Part shown: positions 1-12,540 of the stretch, piece after piece
Position numbering within the stretch: the stretch's first letter is position 1
Layout: every line of letters starts with the position of its first letter
Source of the DNA: Dromaius novaehollandiae
Lineage: Eukaryota > Chordata > Aves > Casuariiformes > Dromaiidae
DNA length: 64,000 nucleotides
Assembly (NCBI RefSeq): GCF_036370855.1
Contig: NC_088108.1
Location: 12,051,448 to 12,115,447 of the forward strand
Direction of reading: 5' to 3'
Program-made: the position numbers and the translations under genes
The notes under the pieces: generated by a model
Told to the model about the DNA's origin: nothing
Databases searched by the model: none
What the model saw: only the letters and a program-made list of their open reading frames with translations

Positions 1-1030
1 TTGCTCAATGAACTGGTTGTTGTAGATCTTCTTCTAAGGTGCCCATACAAAGCAGGCTAAGCTTTAATTCAGAGACACAGGTTCCACTTGCCCTTAAAGG
101 CAAAGCCTAATTTTGCCTAAATTGTCAAACCCTTAAAACCTAAGTGCAGTGATGACAAGCATCTAAGAATGATCCCATTTATGGAGCTAAGCTTCAGTAC
201 AGTTGCTTTTCCTCCTCCAGCTGAGCAGGCTTTTCAGTATTTTCAATCTACAAATCTGAAAGCAAAATTTAAATTCTCTGTTTCCAGCACATGGCATAAG
301 ATGGACAGGATTCGCACTTGAAAGCAACAGGCATTATGTGTATATTACCAGACGGGCAGGCACTTCTGGGTTCCTGGGTACACTTGCCAAGACTGAACAA
401 AAACTCCATGTTTTGAGCAGATGCTTGATCTATATGTGGTGGTGACTGAGATCCTGGACTATACTGTGTGCATCCCAGCAGATAAGGACAGATACAGCCA
501 AGATAGTCATTAATGCTCCCCCTGAGAATATACATAAAATAGTAAATAGCTTTCTGACATAGTGATTAAGCCCTAAGTATTCAACCCACATATTTTAGGA
601 GCTTGTTGACAAGCTGGAAATGATCCAGAAACTGGTTTGCAAAGATTTCAAGACTGCAGAACCTGTCCTGCAGTTGGAGACTCAAGCAACTCCAGCTGTT
701 TAGGTTATCCCCAAGAAGGTCAAAAGGTGATTTACTCATGGTACATAAGTAAGGAAGGATATTCATTATGAATATGGGGACAAGTTAGCAGAAAGAGGCA
801 TCAGTGAAAACAGAAATTAGGTTTTAGAGGAGAGAGGAAAGAAGCCTTTATATTTTTGGTAATAAATACTGAGGTTAATAGAGCAATATGACTATATATA
901 CCTACAGTTGTAGTGAATTCTCTGGCACTCGAATTCTTTAGATATAGACTGACTGTGCAGGATGTGCTCTAGGACTGTAAGAGAGCAAGGACAGGACACA
1001 GAGGTGAATGGGAACAATTCTCTAACTTGG
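1..1030. other. AT-rich non-coding stretch, nothing recognised
   Basis: No open frame here has coding character or convincing splice borders. I see no repeat family I can name. It is probably intergenic or intronic. Confidence 0.5.
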
Positions 1031-1099
1031 TAGTGCAGGTATCTTAAGGTCATCAGAACTGTTCAATCTGTTTGTAAGAACCTACACATCTTTTGTGAT

Positions 1100-1565
1100 G
1101 AATCCACAATTATTTGTACCACTATGCAGTATTTTTTCTGTCTTGGTTTCACTTTGAATCTTTCAATGAAACATATAATTTTCCATCTCATTCTCCAAGA
1201 CTGTCTTTTTGGCAGGGATTACCAGAGTTTTATCCTCTAGAGATGTCAAAAGGTCCTGTATTTTGTCAAACTTTGTGGTAAATAACTCAAACATTTACTT
1301 TCCTATTTCTCTGGCTGCTTCACAGATAGAGTGCAGGACCTTTTTGCCAAGTCACTACATCATGTCCTGGATCTGTAAGACAGCACTAGGAACAATGTGA
1401 ATGGGCTCTACGGCACTGCGCAGGGCATGATTTTCCTGATTAAACCTGGTAAAGTCATTAGTGGCTGCACACAGGCAGCATGGTGATCAAAGAGACACCG
1501 AGTACTCTTCATTTTTGTACTGCCAGTGTCTCTAGCATAGACAGTATGTCATATCTCTTTACACC
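1100..1565 (-). pseudogene. possible decayed coding sequence (unidentified)
   Basis: Read on the minus strand, several neighbouring pieces have protein-like composition but sit in different frames and are cut by stops. The piece at about 1439-1358 includes EPIHIVPSAVLQIQDMM and then a stop. The next piece includes LHSICEAAREIG. Another contains FELFTTKFDKIQDL. The piece at about 1240-1164 includes LVIPAKKTVLENEMENYMFH and then a stop. Frame changes between otherwise continuous helical-looking stretches are what an old processed pseudogene or relic exon would show. I did not recognise the parent protein and saw no clear poly-A tail. Chance composition remains possible, so this is a weak call. 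Confidence 0.2.
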
Positions 1566-4500
1566 GTTCAGTTAGCAATTGCCTCTGGCCACTTTTATCA
1601 CCACTCTGTTAGTGTGATACCTGCCACTTCTGTTACCCTAATTGCCCAAGCATGCCTCAGTTATATGATATAGGTCATATATACAAACAAACCAAAACAC
1701 AACAGCAGCAGCAATTAAGAGGAAGACCAGAGGTGACTTAAGAGAAGATAGAAATATGTGACAAAACATACATTGTGTGTCCCCAAAATTTCCATTCTGA
1801 AGCTATAACTGAAAGTACTAATAGGTCAGTTCCTGAGCAAGAACCATTGCACTTTCAAATGACTCTGCAAAGTAGTAATGAAAAGAAAATTTAATTTATT
1901 TCAATTAAGGAGGCCTATGAGTCATTACTTACAAGGTTTGCTAGAAACCATAAGACTGACTGACTGCCTCAATGCCACTATATGCCTTTTTTGAACTCCA
2001 GCTGAGCCACAGAAGCAGAGGGTTATGAAAAGCTACCTGACTGATGTGTTGAGCTCCTGGATTTCTACCATGATAGGACTGAGTGATCTTACAGCATAGT
2101 AATGACAGGAATGATTACCTCTCAGGATGGATGTAATGCTACATTTCAGGGCTTAGGTGCATAACTGCTTTCCTCTTATTATACCTCCCTTTTGTACTCG
2201 ATGTATTCTAGTCAATGGCACTGTAATTTCCCAAGCAACTCCTGCTTTCATAAGGAGCCCTCCTAATGACTCTGCCTTGCCTCATTTTCTCCTCAACAAA
2301 ATGAATAGCTCCCATGCCCTAAGCAAAGCCTGTTTTTATTTTCACTCCTTTATTTTTGTGCTTGCTGTGATGGATCTTAAAGATCTAGCTGTTTTCAAAA
2401 GTTAATAAACTCTGTGCTGGGGAAAAGCTCCACGCCATCTGCTTGGGATGCTGCAATGCCCCCGCTATCCAGGGAGACACTGCACTCTAGGCTGTGCTGA
2501 CTACATTATACTGCTCCATCAACCAACTGGAGTATTACTGGAAAGAACAAGACAGAATAAGGGTGGCCCTTTGCCTAACTGTAGTATTTTGTGGGTAGCT
2601 GAAGAAGAGTATCAGACATGTTGATTACAGGGCAAGAGAGGGAGGTGCTCACGTGCCAACGAAGATGTTCCCACTGCATAATGTGAGCTCTACAAGGCAG
2701 CAACCTTGGTGAGGAGGATGAAACTACCAGATGGAGCATATCCTCATCCTCTGCCCGCATGTAATCTGCAGAGCCTTGTAAACTGAGGCAGGTAAGCTAC
2801 AGAGTAGAAATACCAGCCCAGAAGAAATGGCATTGTCTATGTGAGAGCTACAGCCATTTCAGGGTTGGGTCAGTCAGCTGGCATAAAACGCCCTGTACCT
2901 CAGGCATTCTCTGACATCAGATATTTCAGATACATTAATACCACCTCCCCCTTTTTCGCTGTTAATTATTTTAAATGTTGTCTCTGACACTTTAGAAAGC
3001 AATTCCCATGCTGATCCTCCACAGATATTTATCAGATACAAAATGCAGTATCATATCAGCAAGCACTGACAGATCCCTTCGTACCAAGCCATCTTACCCT
3101 TGTTTGGTGTGGTATGCAAGATTTATTCCTTGAGCCACTTGTTATACGAGACAGGTATTGAAAAGCAGTCAACATTCCTGGAGGCATTTGTGATTATGAG
3201 GGAAATCCTCCAAGTCACAGAAGTCAGACAGTGGAAATCAAGCACTTTACTCACTGTTGCATCTTCAAAAATATCCTCTCCTGTATTATACTGCACTTCA
3301 TTATTCTTTCTCTTCCTCTGCATTGAAAATCCATAGATTGTGAGAGCTGCTATTCTCTTTCCCTGTGCATTTCCACTCACTGTTATTTCCTTCCAGCAAG
3401 TATCATATTCAAAATGCTAGTGTTTGTTTTGTATTCACTAGCTTTTTTTCTTTTTTAAACATACGTCCAAAGAAAGACACTGACAGTACACATGACACTC
3501 ACATCTTCATTTTTGCATTCACTTCATGCAGAACATATTCATACTCACGGCACACTTACTAAGGCACAATATCCCTTTAAATCACTCTGAACATAATATC
3601 TTTAAAGGACTGATTAAGTAGTTGCCCCTATCAATGTAACTACCGCCCGCTAAGTGTGCTGTTAAATCAGCAGCTCATCAAATGGTCTGATGCTAGGATG
3701 TAACAAGTTTCTGATGGAGTTGTGCTCCTTCAAAGAACAAGCATTTTTTCATCACCCTCTCAGTCACCTAATTTGACTGAGATCTAAGATCCTAATGCAT
3801 CAATCTTGTTAATTCTCTTGCCAGTACATAAGAAATTGAAGCAATAAACCACAACCTGTTTGTAGTGGTGTTAACATTATTATGTAGTACACCAGCTGAC
3901 AGAGCACCGCTTTTCCATTAAACGTCAGCCAACACAATGAGCCTATAGCTCTTGGGAGTGTCTATCTTGTCTTGTCTTTTCTCTTTTCTTCTTCCTTCTC
4001 AACCTCTGATGACTGACCCAGAGTGCTGGCTCACTGTCATGAGTGTTGGTTTTTGCACGGTGAAACACTAACACCGTCTCCTCTCATTTCTGTTGCACTT
4101 TTCTCTTTGAGTGATGGTATCATTTCCCTATCACTAATGTCAAGACTCCATTTCAAACCAGCAGGTACTAAACACCCAAGTAAAATTACTGATTTTTTTT
4201 TCCTAATGGGATTAAAGAATATTTTTTCCTTTAATTGCCTCCCCTAAATGGCTGAACCATTTTTGCTTAAATATATGAAAAAAAATTTTTAATGCATTTT
4301 TTAAGTATGTGTTTCAAAATGTCAGCCCAAAAGCTGAATTTTGGCAAAGTTGTACATACAACTATAAATATAAAACAGCATATGATTACATGCAGTGCTG
4401 AGGAACTGTAAGCATCATTGATAACAGCTCGCCCTTGACAAACTAGCTCTATCATAAAGAAGTTCGATCTCAAAATTGGACACAAAAGCTAATGTAAGTG

Positions 4501-5989
4501 AAATGCTTTGTAAATGCCTCAATGAAAAGTATATAGAATGAAAACCATACGACAGGATTTTAATGGCAGCTTTGTCTGACTAAAGGCGACAGCATTGCAG
4601 CCCTTGGGAGTCATGGTGGCGGTTACGCATGGGAAAAGGGAGAGAGGAAGGACTTTACAGATCCCTGGCCTTATGTTTGGGGCAAACACTGGGTTGTTTC
4701 TTCCCTTCCGCAACTCAGTTTTCCCATCCTTAATTATAGTGCATTGCTTCCTCCAAGGGGGAAAAAAAAAAACCTACACCCTTCTGCGTTTGCCAGAATA
4801 TGCGTATTCCCTGTTGGTGGTTGTTAGAGATACCCTACTAGTATATAACTTTCCATGTGAGGGCTGCCATGGTAACACAATTTACTGTATACCAGGGTTA
4901 ATATGTGCATAGACACAGAATAATGTGCAGACACACAAATTACTGCTTCCCTATGGACTGCTTCTTCTGGCACTGATTTTGTTGCTGTTGTTGGACACAT
5001 GCTTTATACATTAAAAACAGAAAAAGCCTCTTTGCATTTGATCTTGTATTCTGAATGCCAGGATGTGTAACAGAAATGCATTCTTTACAGTTAGAGGGGG
5101 AAGAGATCGCAAAATTGCAAATAAATTTATGCTCATGAAAATGCTATATGCAAGCAAAGTAAATTCTGAACTGATCACTACGAATTTTTGCATTTGGCAA
5201 ATGAACAGGCAATTGTTTGTTAAAGATCCAGTCCACTCATAACTGCAAAAAGTTTTTTATTCTAAATAAAGAAAGTATAATTTTGAAAAATAAATGAATG
5301 AGGCAAAATAAAAGCTTTGCAAAATAGCAATGGGATTTCCTACTGTGCAGCTGTGTGCTATTACCAGCTCTAGTATATCACTCAAATGCTGCTTTTTAAG
5401 GGGTAACTGTCAGCCTACAGGGATTAAGATTGAGAATTTGCAATTCATCATCTTTATTTGGAAGTCTGGTAGCTTGCCTGCCCAAATTAAATACTTTCTC
5501 TATCACAAGTATACTTTTCAATTAGTTAGAAACATGGACTGCATTTGATTTCAATAAATAAACAAATTATAAACTCTTGAATCTTTATTAATTTAAATCA
5601 ACAGCTTAAAATTCAGTCTTGCAAAGTACATGACACTTTTTGAGATATCTTTATATAATTATTCCAACCTACTTCTCCAATTGTCAGAGTCTTGAACATT
5701 AACTCGATTGCTTCAAATACAGCGTACTTTATGCCAGCTGTAAGCATCAAGCTCCACGATGATTTTGGCACAGAAATTTTGCTAAGGATCACACTGAAAG
5801 CAGAATCAGGCCCACATGTTTCCACCCTCCACTCTTGTTTCCTGAATATTGTTTTGCGGTTAGGAGGAAAAAATAATTTTTCTGTTAAAAAGGCCCACAG
5901 CTGTTTGCACAACTAGATTTGCAACCAGAGTAAGCTGGAACTATTGCTGCTGTTTTCAGCACTGTTTACATCATCCATCCAAACAAGCC
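1566..5989. other. gene-poor stretch, nothing recognised
   Basis: AT-rich sequence with only short chance frames. A minus-strand segment at 2001-1933 has a pyrimidine-rich acceptor and a GTAAGT donor, but its only open frame has no recognisable product. No named repeat is visible apart from short A or T runs. Confidence 0.45.
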
Positions 5990-6015
5990 AAAAAAAAAAA
6001 AAAAAAAAAAAAAAA
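5990..6015 (+). repeat. A26 homopolymer tract
   Basis: An uninterrupted run of 26 A. Such runs can be retrotransposed tails, but no recognisable retroposed body precedes it, so it is called only as a simple repeat. Confidence 0.9.
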
Positions 6016-7439
6016 GGAGCAAAGTAATATACTTTTTTTAAAGTTTTTTTTTAAGAAAGTGAAGAAGTATGACTTTTATCACAAGTTAGTCAACCTATGC
6101 ATAGTCAGGGAAATAAAAATATAGTGGAGACTGAAGGAAAAAATGGGAGCCTGTTGTTTAGATTACAGCAATCAGTGCCATCACTCTTAAGTCATGGCTT
6201 GGCTGTCTGCATTCCAAGCACAGCTCATGCATTTAAAACACAGCAATTTGGCTCACTTTTGTATGTGAATATAGGTACACACACAGACACTCATTTACAT
6301 AGGCACAGAGGTGTGTTTATGCATCTGTATGTATTTTGCAGGTGACAGTCAGGTCTTGGACCTGGTTCAGTCACACTATGCACCACAAACACTAGCAGAG
6401 AACATGCTTCCTTAAGGAGATTAAGCTTGAGAAGATGCAGAAACTAGCATTGTCCTTGGTTTAATTTAGCACCGTATTTCTAAGATGGTTAATGACACTA
6501 TTTGGTGAGTAGCATAGTTAACAACAAAAATTAATATAGTGCAAATCTCTTCTCAATAGGACTGCACATTTTCTAGAGAATGAGATAGAAGCCATGCCAG
6601 TGTGAGGAACCTCTGGAAATTTGGGGTTGCCAAGTTTCCTTGGACATTGTAAGAGAGAAGTAAGATTTCCAAGGGTGCAGGACAGCACAGCATGTCATCG
6701 CGACCTTTTGCAGGCAAGCCACTTGCACTGGGGTTCAGTGCTGCCCAAATCTCTGAGAAAGGCATATTAATTCAGGTTCAGTGTCATGCTGGCAATAGCT
6801 ATATGGCCTTCATGACAGGTAGTCTCAAAAGTATAAGCATCTTTCACTTGCAGTGGGATTTAGTGTTTCTGGAAACCTCACTCATAATTTGTATTTCATG
6901 AGCATATAGGCCTCCTTCTAACCCTGTGGCTAGACAACAGTTCCTAAAAATTCCTCTGTGAAGCTCTTCTTTTTTAATTTAAAAAAGCTCTGAATACTCT
7001 CATTCCCAGGCTCCTCAGATCGGGGCCTCTGTGTTTTCAGTACTGGATTCTCCATTAAAGCCATGAACACTAAAGGCTTGAACTCCAGGTAATGAAACAT
7101 AACCATGCAACTGAAGGTATTCGGTTATCGGCGCTAAGGAAAGTAGAAATAAATCCAGATAAAACGAATAAGTGCTATATTGCAGCACTAGCTTCAACAC
7201 TAAATGACTAAAACAGCAAGGACTAACTGCATGTCAGACCATTCTTCCTTTAGTGAAAGGAAGTGTGCTGAGAGGAAATCTCCTCTGGTAACCATAAACA
7301 CCAAGTGAAAGCGCACATTGGACGCTGTGCAGTATTTGCCAGCGGTAATTGCTTCCTGTCAAAAATGGACAAACAAGTAGAAGTCATTAATCTGACTTCT
7401 CCTTGGGTTTTACTGAGGAGATAGAAACTGAACATGGGA
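6016..7439. other. non-coding stretch, nothing recognised
   Basis: No frame with coding character and no identifiable repeat family. Base composition is like the surrounding AT-rich sequence. Confidence 0.45.
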
Positions 7440-7790
7440 GGTCAGGCATGAAGGGCTCCAAACCACCAAGGGAACAGGCTCAACCAGCAATGGCCCCAGG
7501 TGGTGCACGGAGCCCAAAGCTCAGCTCTCCTCCGAGGTGCTCAGCCCGCCCTGGCTGCCGGTGCCCGGGCACGCGCTGTTATACAAACTACCCCAGGTGA
7601 CACTGACGTGGTCATGCAGGGATCGACCATTCAGGCAGGCACTGCATATGTCACCAGCGCAGCTCAAAGAATCACAGCGCAGCCCAGTCCCTGGGCAGAG
7701 CTTTCTGCCCAGCACGGCATTCATGAGTACCAGTCCCCAGCCAGTTTTAGTACACTGAATTGCACCAGGTCGGGTATATTGGAATATCAT
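7440..7790. other. GC-rich patch, unknown role
   Basis: This stretch is clearly richer in G+C than its flanks and carries several CpGs around 7540-7620, including the CRE-like core TGACGTGG near 7605. Overlapping frames of 60-97 codons are open on both strands, which is expected in GC-rich DNA because stops are rare there. None has a domain I recognise. It may be a regulatory element or a non-coding RNA exon. Confidence 0.35.
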
Positions 7791-8394
7791 TAATCCAAAA
7801 CACACACAACTGGATTCGCCCTTTGTAGGTCTCCATGTGTTAGGTATAATTCAGCCTTTATGAAATATATTCGCTTATTTAACCACGCCTTTGCAGCCTG
7901 TACATAATACAAAGGTACGGTTTTTTCCCTTTTTGCTTAAATGTAACATGACATGTTGCTGGTCTTCAAACAATGAATAAGAACTTCATACATGATTTTA
8001 CGAAGTAACTCTTCCATTATCTGACACCACAATAAAAACAAACCAAACCAAGCCCCAAAACAACAAGCTGACAGATTAGTCCAAACTAAGTCATATTTTT
8101 GTGTGCAATAATTGGTAGCTGCTCATTAATCTAGCTGAAGTCTATAAATACCACAGAGAAAGCAGGTTAATTGCTCCTCCTTTTTAGTGCTATTGAAAAA
8201 TAATAAGGTGACTCAATTCCATTGATTACAAACAGAAATCATTGAAAAGCATGTGCTTTCCATATTTTATCACACAGAAGAAATATGGACAGGTGTTTTT
8301 CAAACAAAAAAGGCCTAAATAAGATGGATAGTTCTGGACTGAAATCCTTTACTGGCTTGATCTGGCATTCATTAGCATTTCTAGAAAAATTCCC
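7791..8394. other. AT-rich stretch with homeodomain- and MEF2-like motifs
   Basis: No gene. Between about 8090 and 8190 several TAAT/ATTA cores sit within 100 bases of CTATAAATA, which is close to a MEF2 or TATA-type motif. This could be a conserved enhancer, but such motifs also arise often by chance in AT-rich DNA. Confidence 0.25.
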
Positions 8395-8515
8395 TCCCGG
8401 CCTTCCTTGGCAGCGGATGAGGTCATGTTGTGTCAGGGCTGCGCGAGCGTCTCCGCAGGCCTCCGCGAGGAATCCCGGCGGCAGCGCTGCCGGCTCTGCT
8501 GCCCATCCGTCTCAT
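8395..8515. promoter_or_regulatory. small CpG-dense island
   Basis: About 13 CpG dinucleotides lie in 120 bases, in a region where CpG is otherwise rare. A TGAGGTCA half-site lies near 8417. Retained CpGs suggest an unmethylated regulatory element, or recently inserted GC-rich DNA. No TATA box, and no exon with a clear product, can be attached to it. Confidence 0.4.
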
Positions 8516-11500
8516 GTCAACATCAGAAGCTGACAGAAATTGATAAATTTATATTTTTAATTCAATCTATGTTTTTTAATTAATTCATAACTTTTTTTCA
8601 TCCTGGTGAGTTTTTCAGAGTTCTTTCTGGTAGTTTCTCTGGGATTTATGAAATACAGCACTGTGAATGAAAGGAGGCTTTTCAGGATGTCTCTGTTGCA
8701 TACAGTGATGCATGTGTCTACCTGCAGACACACTGCTGTATGCTTTATTTCACAACCAAAATAAAAGCACTGAACACATGAAGTATGATAATTCATTTTC
8801 CTTTTCTTCCGTATTCTTAAAGTTCTTCCCCAAAAGAACACTCCATAATCTTTTACCTGTAAAAGAGATTTTCCCCTGCAAAGGCAGGATCCCAGAAACT
8901 ATTAAACTTCAGGATGGCTTTAGTGTCCTTCACTTCAAAGTTAGGAAATGATATATACAGTACCTGAGTTTTTGTTGTGAGGAATACCACCTCAGAGAGA
9001 AGCAAAGCTAATGATATCTGCAGTTGCGAAGCCTAATGATAGAGAAATGCTTTCACAAAACAGACAAATGACTTTAAATAAAACCAAAATTCAAAACTGA
9101 AGAAACTTGTTAAACCCAGGACCAGTTCCTGAAGCAAAAAAATGAAATAAATTCTGTGTGTCTACTGTGTGGGTATTGTATGCCTTCATCCAATTTTGAG
9201 TGCTATAAAATTGGCTTAAATACAACGTGCAGGTTACATTTCCAAGCTGTGTTTCAGCAAAGGCCTTTTCAATGTGTCCTCATGGGAAAACCATGCCACA
9301 GTTTAAGTGGTGACATTTCAGAAAGCAGAAAAGTCTCACAGCTTGAAATTGTCTCACTGTGAAAGAGATGAATATGCTATTTACTATGATAAGTACTAGT
9401 TATGTCCAGTCATTCAGAATTTACTCTTTAATGTGTGCAGTGGGAAAGCAAGCTACTCTGGTTACAATTAAATACAGGTTAGGCTATTGAAGTGATGAAG
9501 AAATAGTAGGAGAAGCATGTAAGATACCTTACACAAGAGCTACGAGAGGGGTAAAAAGGCAGCTCATAACTTTAGAGGCATCTTTTACGACAGACATAAT
9601 AAGGAGGATCGTAAAGCACAGACAGGTTACAGGACTCGGCGTCTGTGAGAAAGAGGCAATGAGTTAATGCCCGCAACTGGCCAGTCGATATTTTGCAATG
9701 AGCGATTCAGCGTTTTGATGGCTTTCTTTGGACCTGAACTGGCTGTGGATATGGGGGAGGCCAAGGGATATGATGCTCTTTATTTAGGTGCTTATGTATC
9801 TCAAGTCAAATGGAATGAATATGGGCCCAAAAAAGCCATTTTTATCTACCTTAACTCTTAAGCAAGTGTTCTTATTTTGGTAAATACAAGCCAAAATCTC
9901 ATAACTTCCTCTGGGATTACTGAGGAAAGGCTAAAGCCAGCTTTAGCTTGCTGATAATATAGGACCTCTTCTCATGCAAAATTTGACTCACTTTCTCAGG
10001 AAAATCAGTGCTCCATGCTGAAAGTCTGTTTAGAAGGCAAGCAAAATTTTCCACAAAAATTACTCTGCCTGCACATATCAGGGGAGCCTGACAGGATACC
10101 GCTCAGGTCTGTATTCCCTCACAAACAACTCAAAGATTGGCAGCAAAGGATACAGTGATCTTTAGAAAACAAAAGCTTTACGGAGCATGCCAGTGGAAAG
10201 CAGAATTACCGGAGCAGTCATACTTGACTTTTCCAGCTATCTACCCATCCACAGAGGGAAAAGCATTCGTATTTACTGATGGCACCAAAACCAAGATTGC
10301 AATAAATTCCACTCACAAGTTTCTAGATCTTTCCAAAAGTCATATTGTAAGAAGTGAAAGTTTCAGTGTTCAGTTTAAATATGCACATTTACAAACTGGC
10401 CCATACTTACAGCCAGTGATTCTTCAGATTCTCGCTCTTTTACACAAAAGCGCAAGACATGCCAAAGTAAGAAAAACAAACTTGCCAGTGATCCCCCACT
10501 CTGTTGTATGGGTACAAATCCTCAGAACCTGAACAAATAGCAAAACTTCAGAGTCACGCTACAGCAAGATCAGTCTGAGTCTAGCCAGATTCAGTTTTTG
10601 AAGCAAATCTGTTTTACAGTCATTATTTTTAATGACTGTAGCTGAATTAATTTTAACCAATTGCAAGAGAACCCTATCTGTGGATTTCAGAGCATGCTGA
10701 AAGCAAGCCACTGAACTCGATAAGCTGGTATCCCATTCACGTCATCTGACCTACTTGTACCTTCTACACTCGCTGGGAGAAGGCAAAAGTAACATGATAT
10801 ACACCAAAACTTCAGTGGCTTTTAGTTTTACATCATTCATAAACCTTCCTACCCCAGTTAAGCACTCTGTCCCATCCCATCGATAATTAGACTGGTGGTC
10901 TGAGTACAATATTTGTGGTTATTGCATTTGGCCTTAATGTAGAAGTGACAGCAGCATACATTGAATATGCACGTATAAATTCATGTGCACATATCAGATT
11001 TCCAGTTCAGTGTGCCTGAACTTAAATGATACTAAATTTTTTACATAAAGTCTTTTGACATAAGTACATTGTACCATAGTTCAAGAAACTCACTTTCCTG
11101 GCTTTGCTTCTCAGTAATAGCTGGAAGTTATGCATCTCAGCTCCACAACTCTTGAGAACAAAAACTGAGAACAAAGCCTCTGTGTAGAACAGAAGACATA
11201 CCCAGATTGCAGATAAAAATACAGAAAAGTGATTAAAACACCAATGCAATGTAAAGCTTTTCCTTATTCATCACAACATTATGCAAACTATGCAACTAAG
11301 TATTGTGTGATAGCCAATAATAAGTAATGATAAGTAGTTCAGCTTTCAAGTTCCATATAGTAATGAAAATTTGGCTAATAATTTTGCACCTATGTAGTAT
11401 AACTGCAGGTTCCCGCTTAAATTTTAATGCAATTAATTAACATATGAGTAGCATGTTTTTATTTAAGGAATGGAAGAAAGGTTATTTTTGCTTTTTTTGG

Positions 11501-12496
11501 ATTCAGTGGAGAGACAACTTAATATGAATTTGGATTTTAGTTGAACATTTATAGAAAAATATTTACTGTCTATATCTGAACTGGTTCATGGAGAAAGTGA
11601 TATTTTTAAACAGGTGTTACTCAAATAAGAATCAGTATTAAGACTTTCATTCCTTTTGCCTAATCAGTGAATATAGTTACTCATATACCCACAACCACAT
11701 TCAAATAGCTCCATCGTACAGTCACTATTGTCCAACAAAGTTTAGTGTGCTTAGAACAAATTCTAAATGTAACATTCATTAGTTAACCCAGATTCCCAGT
11801 AACATCACCAACAGGATTAAAACAAAACCTCATGAATTTATATCATAAGATACAGCATTGTAGCATAATGAAAACAGAGATGACAATTTCATTATCAACT
11901 GAAAAGTTGTTGAAACATAACTGATAAATTTGTCAGGGTTTGCATGCTAAAAATAATCCTTTCATTTTCTTATTTTGTTTGGCTATCTTTAATCACTACA
12001 GTAGAGAAAATCTGAGTGGCATTCCAAAGAGGAGGAGGAACTGTTAGCAATAATAAGCTGCACTTCAGATAGCTGTGAACACTAACATTCAAGCTTAATT
12101 TGTAAAAGCATTTAAGAGCTTGGATGGTGCTTAGAAACAATGGCTAAGTGCACTGGCATCCTGAAGCTGAATGTATTGTATAGGCAGTCATTTTAAAAGC
12201 CCAACTCTTTCTCTCAGTTGAGTTGATAAGAGAAAGAAATACTGCAGTACCATAAACTCATAAAATGCTACTCTTTGCTATGTACTTTTTATGTGTTCTG
12301 TTTAAGTTTGAGAACTGGGAAAAAGATGGTAAAAATTATTTTTCTGCTACAGGTTTCTTACATGACCTTCTCTTACTCTATGTATTTTTACGGCTTTTTT
12401 CTCTGTAGCATGCCGCCCTCTTCCAATTCCTTCTTCTCTTCCATTTATTTCATCTATAGAGGTGAGAGAGGGCAGATGCATGGCCAGCATTGGTTT
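8516..12496. other. gene-poor stretch, nothing recognised
   Basis: Only chance frames. The longest is 131 codons at 10137-10532 on the plus strand, and it shows no family motif. No known repeat was recognised. Confidence 0.45.
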
Positions 12497-12540
12497 ATTG
12501 AGAAAAAACTTATCATAGATTGAGAAAAAACTTACCATAG
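12497..12540 (+). repeat. 22-bp tandem duplication, two copies
   Basis: Two adjacent 22-base copies (12497-12518 and 12519-12540) differ at a single base, TATCATAG versus TACCATAG. This is a recent local duplication with no coding consequence that I can see. Confidence 0.9.

Noticed and set aside
5990..6015. Long A-tracts (also at 31.7, 52.4, 53.9 and 55.5 kb) as tails of processed pseudogenes
   Set aside because: No coding relic or named retroelement lies directly upstream of any of them.
10137..10532. 131-codon plus-strand frame
   Set aside because: No recognisable domain and no promoter or splice context; it is consistent with chance for a 64-kb window.
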